Position numbers and translations under genes: made by a program
The notes under the pieces: generated by a model
What the model saw: the letters and a program-made list of their open reading frames with translations, nothing else
The model's database searches: none
Told to the model about the DNA's origin: nothing
Shown: piece by piece, positions 46,901-53,288 of the stretch
Layout of the letters: every line of letters begins with the position of its first letter
How positions within the stretch are numbered: the first letter of the stretch is position 1
From: Streptomyces nymphaeiformis
GTDB lineage: Bacteria > Actinomycetota > Actinomycetes > Streptomycetales > Streptomycetaceae
Length of the DNA stretch: 64,000 nucleotides
NCBI RefSeq assembly: GCF_014203895.1
Contig: NZ_JACHJY010000002.1
Coordinates: 744,001 to 808,000, forward strand
Direction of reading: 5' to 3'

Positions 46901-47904
46901 GCCAGGGACCCTTCGCGCCGGTTCAGGGCGAGGAGGCGGAACGGTACGCCCCCGGCACCCCGGCCGCCTGCTGCGCACCCGGACGGCGGCCCGGCCTCCC
47001 TGACGCACCTCTTCGGCCGCTCTCGCCACCGCGGCCACGGCACGACACCTCGGCCGTCGGGATGGTGATGCTGCCAGGAGGCGAGTTCCTCATGGGCACG
47101 GACGACGCGGAAGGCTTTCCCGGCGACGGTGAGGGACCCATCAGGAGGGTGCGGCTGAAGCCGTTCCTCATCGACACCTGTGCCGTCACCAACGACGCCT
47201 TCGCCCGGTTCGTCTTCGACACCGGTCATGTCACCGAAGCCGAGCGCTTCGGCTGGTCGTACGTGTTCGCCGGCTTTCTGCCCGCCGCGCTGCGGCGTGG
47301 TGCTCCACGCCCGGAACGCACCCCGTGGTGGTGTGGAGTGTCCGGGGCCGTCTGGAACAGGCCCGAGGGACCCGGAAGCACGCTGGAAGGGCGCGGAGAC
47401 CACCCGGTCGTGCACGTCTCCTGGAACGATGCGGCCGCCTACGCGGCCTGGGCCGGCAAGCGCCTGCCGACCGAGGCCGAGTGGGAGTACGCCGCCCGCG
47501 GGGGCCTGGAGCAGAAGCGCTACCCCTGGGGCGACGAACTCGACCTGGGCGGCGCCCACCGCTGCAACATCTGGCGGGGAACCTTCCCCACCAAGAACAC
47601 CGCCGCCGACGGCTTCCGCGGCACCGCGCCGGTCGACGCCTTCGAGCCGAACGGATACGGCCTGTACAACACCTCGGGCAACGTATGGGAGTGGTGCGCC
47701 GACTGGTGGACCACCGACCATCCCGCCCGGCGCCCGCCGGACGATCCGGCCGGCCCCGCCACCGGAACCGCGAAGGTCATCCGCGGCGGCTCCCACCTGT
47801 GCCACCGCTCCTACTGCAACCGCTACCGCGTCGCCGCCCGCACCGCGAACACCCCCGACAGCACCAGCGGCCACGCCGGATTCCGCTGCGCCCGCAGCGC
47901 CTGA
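46897..47904 (+). CDS. Formylglycine-generating enzyme (sulfatase maturase, SUMF1/EgtB-like fold)
   Basis: A 335-residue FGE-sulfatase family protein. It shows MVMLPGGEFLMGTDDAEGFP, HPVVHVSWNDAAAYAAWAGK, RLPTEAEWEYAARGG, GNVWEWCADWW and the active-site segment IRGGSHLCHRSYCNRYRVAAR. C302 and C307 correspond to the two copper-binding catalytic cysteines of SUMF1. It oxidises the Cys of sulfatase CxPxR motifs to formylglycine. The first 55 residues are proline-rich and not conserved. The gene is coupled to the MFS gene and presumably acts on the sulfatase encoded two genes upstream. Confidence 0.95.
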   Translation: MSQGPFAPVQGEEAERYAPGTPAACCAPGRRPGLPDAPLRPLSPPRPRHDTSAVGMVMLPGGEFLMGTDDAEGFPGDGEGPIRRVRLKPFLIDTCAVTNDAFARFVFDTGHVTEAERFGWSYVFAGFLPAALRRGAPRPERTPWWCGVSGAVWNRPEGPGSTLEGRGDHPVVHVSWNDAAAYAAWAGKRLPTEAEWEYAARGGLEQKRYPWGDELDLGGAHRCNIWRGTFPTKNTAADGFRGTAPVDAFEPNGYGLYNTSGNVWEWCADWWTTDHPARRPPDDPAGPATGTAKVIRGGSHLCHRSYCNRYRVAARTANTPDSTSGHAGFRCARSA

Positions 47905-47938
47905 GCACCCCGTCCCGTACGCACCGCCAGGAGACCCC

Positions 47939-48769
47939 ATGCGCAAGAGCCGTACCTTCGGCATGCCCAGAACCCGCGTCCGTGCCCTCGCCGCCGTCCT
48001 CGCCGCGCTGACGACCACGGCCCTCGGCCTCACCACGACCGACCCCGCACACGCCGCCCCCGCCACGGGGGTCCACTACGTGGCCCTCGGCGACTCCTAC
48101 TCCGCCGGCGGCGGTTCCTCGACCACCTACCTCAACGACTGCAACCAGAGCGTCAACTCGTACCCCTACCTCTACAACCAGCTCACCGCCCCCGCCAGCT
48201 TCGACTTCCAGGCGTGCGGCGCCGCGAAGACCACCGACGTCCTCGACAAGCAGCTGGCTCCGCTGGGCGACACCACCACGCTGGTCAGCATGACCATCGG
48301 AGGCAATGACATCGGTCTCGGCACGGTCATGGCCACCTGCCTGTTCGGCAGTGACAGCGCCTGCCTCGACGCCATCGCCACCGCCGAGACCACCGCACAC
48401 GCCGAACTCCCCGGCAAACTCGACGCCGTCTACGACGCCATCCGCACCCGCGCCCCACAGGCTCGCGTCGTGATCCTCGGCTACCCGAGGTTCTACGACC
48501 TCGACGTCCCGGCCTGCCCCGGCATCAGCGCCACCAAGCGCACCGCGCTCAACAAGGGAGCCGACGTCCTCAACAGCGTGATCCGCGACGAGGTCGCCCA
48601 GCACAGCGGCTTCGTCTACGAAGACGTCGCCGACCGTTTCACGGGCCACCAACTGTGCGACGGCACACCCTGGCTCCATGCCCTCAACTGGCCCATCGGG
48701 CAGTCCTTCCATCCCAACGCGGCCGGCCAGTCGGGCGCCTACCTGCCCGCCCTCCAGAACGCCGCCTGA
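47939..48769 (+). CDS. Secreted SGNH/GDSL hydrolase (lipase/esterase)
   Basis: A 276-residue secreted esterase. A Sec signal ends near TDPAHA|AP (about residue 39); CAGGAGA lies seven bases before the ATG. Block I is YVALGDSYSAGG with nucleophile S53; block III is MTIGGNDIGLG; block V is FHPNAAGQ with the catalytic His. Four to six Cys suggest disulfides, as in Streptomyces extracellular phospholipase/lipase SGNH enzymes. It is the last gene of the sulfatase operon, 34 bases after the maturase gene. A link to the sulfated substrate is possible but not shown. Confidence 0.92.
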   Translation: MRKSRTFGMPRTRVRALAAVLAALTTTALGLTTTDPAHAAPATGVHYVALGDSYSAGGGSSTTYLNDCNQSVNSYPYLYNQLTAPASFDFQACGAAKTTDVLDKQLAPLGDTTTLVSMTIGGNDIGLGTVMATCLFGSDSACLDAIATAETTAHAELPGKLDAVYDAIRTRAPQARVVILGYPRFYDLDVPACPGISATKRTALNKGADVLNSVIRDEVAQHSGFVYEDVADRFTGHQLCDGTPWLHALNWPIGQSFHPNAAGQSGAYLPALQNAA

Positions 48770-48807
48770 ACGCGAGCGGGCCACCCGCTCCGACGCGGGC
48801 ATACTGA

Positions 48808-48842
48808 CGGCCCGGGACCCGCCTCCTGCGGGGCCCGGGCCG
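48808..48842 (+). terminator. Bidirectional stem-loop between convergent genes
   Basis: A 15-base-pair stem with one mismatch and a CTCCT loop between the SGNH hydrolase stop and the SDR stop on the opposite strand. Confidence 0.75.
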
Positions 48843-48860
48843 GTGGCCGTCAGGCCTGTG

Positions 48861-49700
48861 TCAGGCCAGCGGCTCGGTGTGGCGGACAAGAGCGTCGTCC
48901 GCCAGCCGCCACCACTCCTCCAACTGGCCACGGAACTGTTCCAGGCCCTCGGACGGCAGCGCGAAGACGATCTCCGCGTCGGCGAGGAGGCCCGCGACCG
49001 CTCGCCGGGCCACCTCGTCGACGCCGATCGCGAGGGGGACGTCGCCGGTCCCGAAGGGTTCGTCGGCGCGGCGGCCGAACCGTTCGGGGCGGTTGCGCTG
49101 GGAGTCCAGGATGCGGGTGTCGGCCTGGCCGGGGCACAGCAGGGTCACGCCGAAACCCTGCTCCCGCAGCTCGTGTCTCAGCCCCTGGGTCACGGCGACG
49201 ATGGCCTGCTTGGTGGCGGTGTAGAGGGCGGTGAAGGAGGGGTCTGCCAGGAACGCGTGCGTGGACGCGGTGTTCATCACGTGCTTCCAGCCGGTCTGCG
49301 CACTCATCCGTGGCAGGAATGCGTGCAGGCTGTTGAGGAGCCCCTCGACGTTGACGGACGCCAGCCATCGCCAGTCGCCCAGGGAGGAGTCCTCGATGGT
49401 GCCGAAGAGCAGCACGCCGGCGTTGTTGCAGAGCAGTTCCACCGATCCGTATTCCGCGTACGCGGCCTGAGCCAGCCGCTCGACCGAATCGGGGTCGCTG
49501 ACGTCGACGGCCACCGCCAGTGCCGTGCCGCCGCGCTGTCTGAGCCCGGCGGCGACGCGCTGCGCGCCCTCGTAGTCGATATCGGCGACCACGATCGCCA
49601 TTCCGCGGTCGGACAGCTCGGCGCAAAGGGCCGCGCCGATCCCGCTGGCGCCGCCGGTCACGAGTGCCGTGCGGCCTTCGAGCTCTGCATGTGCGGGCAT
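48861..49700 (-). CDS. Short-chain dehydrogenase/reductase
   Basis: A 279-residue SDR with [33 protein letters not shown], the catalytic Ser region MNTASTHAFL and Tyr-Lys in ALYTATKQAI. The second of two in-frame ATGs (49700) is preferred because GGAGG is six to seven bases upstream of it and directly abuts the first. The C-terminal extension (GRRADEPFGTGDVPLAIGVD) is longer than in the classical 250-residue enzymes. It follows the LLM-class enzyme gene by 48 bases on the same strand, so the two likely act in one pathway on an alcohol or ketone. Confidence 0.9.
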   Translation of the reverse strand: MPAHAELEGRTALVTGGASGIGAALCAELSDRGMAIVVADIDYEGAQRVAAGLRQRGGTALAVAVDVSDPDSVERLAQAAYAEYGSVELLCNNAGVLLFGTIEDSSLGDWRWLASVNVEGLLNSLHAFLPRMSAQTGWKHVMNTASTHAFLADPSFTALYTATKQAIVAVTQGLRHELREQGFGVTLLCPGQADTRILDSQRNRPERFGRRADEPFGTGDVPLAIGVDEVARRAVAGLLADAEIVFALPSEGLEQFRGQLEEWWRLADDALVRHTEPLA

Positions 49701-49748
49701 GGTCATCCTCCGGGATTCGAATGGGGCGATGGAGAGTTGCGGGCGCCG

Positions 49749-50633
49749 CTACTTCACGTATCGCTCGGCGAAGTCCGCGAGAGCGTCCACCATCGCCTCC
49801 AGCGAAGGCCCCGGCGGCGTCAGCGCGTGGACGTCGTTCATCCAGGGCGCGCAGAACAGATCCGTGACGCCCCACTCCTCCAGCCGGGCGCACGTCGTCG
49901 GGGTGGGGTCTGCCAGTACGGCGAGCATCGTCCGGAACGGCCGGTCGGCGGTGCCCGCCTTCTCGCGGGCCTGCCGGAGGCGGCCGAGGACCTTCTCGGC
50001 GTCCTCCATCGTGTAGTAGATGCCGATCCACCCGTCGTTGCGGGCCGCGCGGCGTAGGGCGACGTCCGATTCGCCGCCGACGTAGACCGGGATCGAGGTG
50101 GCCGGGGTGGGGCAGATGGATGCCTTGGGGAGGGTGTAGTTCGGGCCGTCGATCTCGACGACCTCGCCGGACCACAGGGCCTTGAGTGCTACGAGCATCT
50201 CGTCCAGACGCCTGCCGCGTTCGGCGAACGGCTGGCCGGTGGCCTTGAACTCGTCCTCGCACCAGCCAGGGCCGACGCCGAGGGCGACCCGGTGCCGGCC
50301 TCGGGCGTCCTGGGAGAGGCAAGCCGCGGTGCCCACCGACTTGGCGACGGTGAGCAGGTCGCGGACCGGGGCCACGTAGACGTTGGTGGTGAACCGCAGG
50401 CGGGTCGTCACCGCTGCCATGGCCGCGATGGCGGTCCATGGGTCCGGCCAGTGTGTGGCGGCGGTCCAATAGCGGGAGCCGTCGGGGGTGTAGGGGTAGG
50501 GCGCCGAGAGCTCGACCGGGTGGAACAGGTGGTCGGGGACGGCGATGCCCTCGTATCCGTGCTCCTCGGCGGCCCGAGCCAGGCCGATGAGGTGGGCGGT
50601 GTCGCAGAAGGCCGGTGACAGCCAGAACTTCAT
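49749..50633 (-). CDS. LLM-class flavin-dependent oxidoreductase (probably F420-dependent)
   Basis: A 294-residue luciferase-like TIM-barrel protein. Family marks are EEHGYEGIAVPDHLFHP, TTRLRFTTNVYVAPVRD, RVALGVGPGWCEDEF and IPVYVGGESDVALRRAARN. The LLM F420 branch is suggested by the spacing of these motifs; an FMN-dependent monooxygenase partner is not encoded nearby. AAGGAAG lies about eight bases before the ATG. It is divergent from the MFS-LivF fusion gene across a region holding a perfect 17-base palindrome, so it is probably co-regulated with the transporter. The substrate is unknown. Confidence 0.9.
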   Translation of the reverse strand: MKFWLSPAFCDTAHLIGLARAAEEHGYEGIAVPDHLFHPVELSAPYPYTPDGSRYWTAATHWPDPWTAIAAMAAVTTRLRFTTNVYVAPVRDLLTVAKSVGTAACLSQDARGRHRVALGVGPGWCEDEFKATGQPFAERGRRLDEMLVALKALWSGEVVEIDGPNYTLPKASICPTPATSIPVYVGGESDVALRRAARNDGWIGIYYTMEDAEKVLGRLRQAREKAGTADRPFRTMLAVLADPTPTTCARLEEWGVTDLFCAPWMNDVHALTPPGPSLEAMVDALADFAERYVK

Positions 50634-50702
50634 GGCCGCGCTTCCTTGTCTTCAGGGGTTCCGGACCGGCGCAGGCGGAGCCGGGACAGGACGGAACACA
50701 TG

Positions 50703-50719
50703 CCTGACGGACCGTCAGG
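50703..50719. promoter_or_regulatory. Perfect 17-bp palindrome, TetR-type operator
   Basis: CCTGACGG-A-CCGTCAGG lies between the divergent LLM and MFS-LivF genes, 70 bases from the LLM start. TGACGG-N-CCGTCA palindromes are typical of TetR-family sites, but this differs from the palindrome before the TetR gene in this locus. Confidence 0.75.
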
Positions 50720-50825
50720 GATCGTGGCTCGGTCGATGATGGCAGGGCTGGGAGCGCCAGAACAAGAGCGTTGCGGTGATGATCTAGGTTCTTGTGCACT
50801 TAGTCATGAGGAATCAACTGCGCTA

Positions 50826-50854
50826 TTGACAGGTATTTGCGGTCGTCTCACGAT
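50826..50854 (+). promoter_or_regulatory. Putative promoter of the MFS-LivF gene
   Basis: A consensus TTGACA is followed after 17 bases by CACGAT. The start would fall near 50861, upstream of both candidate start codons (50895 ATG, 50973 GTG). Confidence 0.5.
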
Positions 50855-50972
50855 GCCCCATGCGTTCTTACGCACATTGCCATCGTCATTCCCCATGCGC
50901 AGGACCCGACTCCCTGGGAGTGCGAATGCCACTCGTCCCCCGCTGCTCGACCGCCCGTCGCCTGGACTGCCG

Positions 50973-53186
50973 GTGACCACCTCGGACCCCGCCGGGACCC
51001 CGCCGTCGGCTGCCGGGCTGGCGGCCGGACTGATGGAGGCCGAGGCCGAACGCGCCCAGGAAGCCCGCGCCGGGCAGGAGATTCTGTTCGCCGACGACCT
51101 CCTGCCCGGCGTCGGCGGTGAACATCTGACCCTGCGCCAGGGGCTGGCCGCCGGCGGCTCGGCGACGTTCGTCACCTTGACCGCCCTGGCGGCGTTCGAC
51201 GAACTGGAGAGCGCGACGCTCGGGGTCCTGGCCCCCGACATCCGGGACTCCTTCGGGATGAGCGACGGCGCGATCGTGGCTCTGTCCGCCGCCTCCGGGG
51301 CGTTCCTGGTGCTCGGTGCGCTGCCGATGGGCCGGCTGGCCGACCGGTGCCGTCGTGGCCGGGTCGCCGGATGGGCCGGCCTGGCGTTCGCCGCGATGGT
51401 GGTCGCGAGCGGATTGGCCGCCAACGCCTTCCTGCTGTTCCTGGCCCGGCTCGGCGTGGGGGTCGCCAAGTCCAGCACGCTGCCCGTCCACGGCTCGCTG
51501 AACGCCGACACCTACCCGATCGCCGTTCGCGGCCGTCTCGCCGCCGCCGGAGGGTTCGCCGGCCGCCTGGCCGCGACGCTCAGCCCCCTGGCGGTCGGCG
51601 GCATCGCCGCACTGGCCGGCGGGACCGAGGGCTGGCGCTGGGCGTTCTTCGCCCTCGGCATCCCGACCGCGGTCGTGGCCCTGCTCGCGTTCCGGCTGCC
51701 CGAACCCCGGCGCGGCCAGAACGAGATGAAAGCCGTCCTCGGCGAAGTCATCGACCACGAGAGACCCATGCCGATCTCCCTTGAGGCGGCTTTCGCCCGC
51801 CTGATGCAGATCCGCACCACCAGAACCGTCATCCTGGCCTTCGCCGCCCTGGGTTTCAGCCTGTTCACCGGACCGGTCCTGACGAACCTGTGGATGCAGG
51901 ACCATTTCGGCCTCAGCACCTTCGCCCGCGGCGTCTACGGCACCCTCGGCGGCCTCGGCGTGCTGGCCGTCCTGCCGTTCGTCGGGCCCCGCTACGACCG
52001 CCTGTACCGCACCGACCCGGCACGCGCCCTGAGACTCGTCGGCTACCTGATCCTGCCGACCGCCCTCATCACGCCGATCCAGTGGTTCATGCCCACCGCT
52101 CCCGCGTTCGTCATCCTGCAGATGCTGCCACTGATCCTGCTGTCGACCGCCTTCGCGATGACCGGCCCGGTGATGCAGTCCGTATCGCCCTACCGGCTGC
52201 GCGGCCTCGGCATGGCACTCGCCGCCGTCTACATCTTCTTCATCGGCGCCACCGGCGGATCACTGCTGTCCGCACTGTTCCTGGCCTCCTACGACGCCCG
52301 GGTCGCGGCGCTGGTGATCGGCGTCCCGTCGACGCTCGTGGGCGCCGTCCTGCTGATCCGCAGCGCTTCGTACATCAGGAACGACCTGTCCCTGGTCGTC
52401 CACGAGCTCCGGGAGGAACTGGCCGAACAGGAACGTCAGGCGCAGGCCCCGGCCAGTGTCCCGGTACTGCAGGTCGCCGACATCGACTTCGCCTACGGCA
52501 ACGTGCAGGTGCTGTTCGGCGTCGGCTTCGACGTGCGGCGCGGCGAGGTACTGGCCCTGCTGGGCACGAACGGCGCGGGCAAGTCCACGATCCTCAAAGC
52601 GGTCTGCGGCCTGGGAACGCCCTCGCGGGGCGTGGTCCGCCTCAACGGACAGACCATCACCTACGTGTCCCCGGAGCAGCGCGGCCGCTTCGGCATCCGC
52701 CTGCTGCCCGGCGGAAAAGGCGTGTTCGGAGCCATGACCGTCAAAGAGAACCTGGACATGGGCGGCTTCCAGCTGCGCGAGACCGACCAGGCCCATCGCG
52801 CGGCCCGCCTCGCCCATGTCCTGGAACTGTTCCCGGACATCGCCGACCGCCTGGACCGGCGTGCCGGATCGCTGTCCGGCGGCCAGCAGCAGATGCTCGC
52901 GCTCGCCATGGTCCTGATGCACGACCCCGAGGTGCTGCTGATCGACGAACTGTCCTTGGGCCTGGCACCGGCGGTGGTGCAGGACCTGCTGACGGTGATC
53001 GAGCGCCTCAAGACGGACGGGCTGACGATCGTCATCGTCGAACAGTCCCTGAACGTCGCCCTCGCGATCGCCGACCGGGCGGTATTCCTCGAGAAGGGGC
53101 AGGTCAGGTTCGTCGGCGACGCTCGCGAGCTCGCCGAACGCGACGACCTGGCACGTGCGGTCTTCCTCGGCAAGGACGGTGCCTGA
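50973..53186 (+). CDS. MFS transporter fused to a LivF-type ABC ATPase
   Basis: A 737-residue fusion (GTG start; ATG at 50895 is possible, neither with a strong ribosome site). Residues about 75-470 are a major facilitator domain with about twelve segments: ALPMGRLADRCRRGRVAGW loop, KSSTLPVHGSLNADTY, GPVMQSVSPYRLRGLGMAL. Residues about 496-737 form a complete ABC ATPase of the branched-chain amino-acid LivF type, with Walker A GTNGAGKST, signature LSGGQQQMLALAM, Walker B VLLIDELSLGLAP and the LivF ending VEQSLNVALAIADR. No frameshift or stop separates them. The next gene is a LivH-LivM-LivG fusion lacking a LivF, so this chain probably supplies the second ATPase to that transporter while tethering an MFS domain. 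The physical role of the MFS half is unknown. Confidence 0.93.
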   Translation: MTTSDPAGTPPSAAGLAAGLMEAEAERAQEARAGQEILFADDLLPGVGGEHLTLRQGLAAGGSATFVTLTALAAFDELESATLGVLAPDIRDSFGMSDGAIVALSAASGAFLVLGALPMGRLADRCRRGRVAGWAGLAFAAMVVASGLAANAFLLFLARLGVGVAKSSTLPVHGSLNADTYPIAVRGRLAAAGGFAGRLAATLSPLAVGGIAALAGGTEGWRWAFFALGIPTAVVALLAFRLPEPRRGQNEMKAVLGEVIDHERPMPISLEAAFARLMQIRTTRTVILAFAALGFSLFTGPVLTNLWMQDHFGLSTFARGVYGTLGGLGVLAVLPFVGPRYDRLYRTDPARALRLVGYLILPTALITPIQWFMPTAPAFVILQMLPLILLSTAFAMTGPVMQSVSPYRLRGLGMALAAVYIFFIGATGGSLLSALFLASYDARVAALVIGVPSTLVGAVLLIRSASYIRNDLSLVVHELREELAEQERQAQAPASVPVLQVADIDFAYGNVQVLFGVGFDVRRGEVLALLGTNGAGKSTILKAVCGLGTPSRGVVRLNGQTITYVSPEQRGRFGIRLLPGGKGVFGAMTVKENLDMGGFQLRETDQAHRAARLAHVLELFPDIADRLDRRAGSLSGGQQQMLALAMVLMHDPEVLLIDELSLGLAPAVVQDLLTVIERLKTDGLTIVIVEQSLNVALAIADRAVFLEKGQVRFVGDARELAERDDLARAVFLGKDGA

Positions 53187-53284
53187 CGTGCGGCCGACGA
53201 CGTGTCACCCCATCCCTCAGGCTGTCGGACTCCTCAACGGCCACGGTTTCGCACGCGCCCCGCGCGCTCGGCAAGGACGGTGCC
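53166..53284. repeat. 18-bp direct repeat bracketing the gap between the two transporter genes
   Basis: CTCGGCAAGGACGGTGCC ends the MFS-LivF coding sequence (53166-53183) and is repeated at 53267-53284 just before the LivHMG start. In the second copy AAGGACGG serves as ribosome site, about eight bases before the ATG. A small duplication seems to have supplied the translation signal. Confidence 0.8.
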
Positions 53285-53288
53285 CGGC

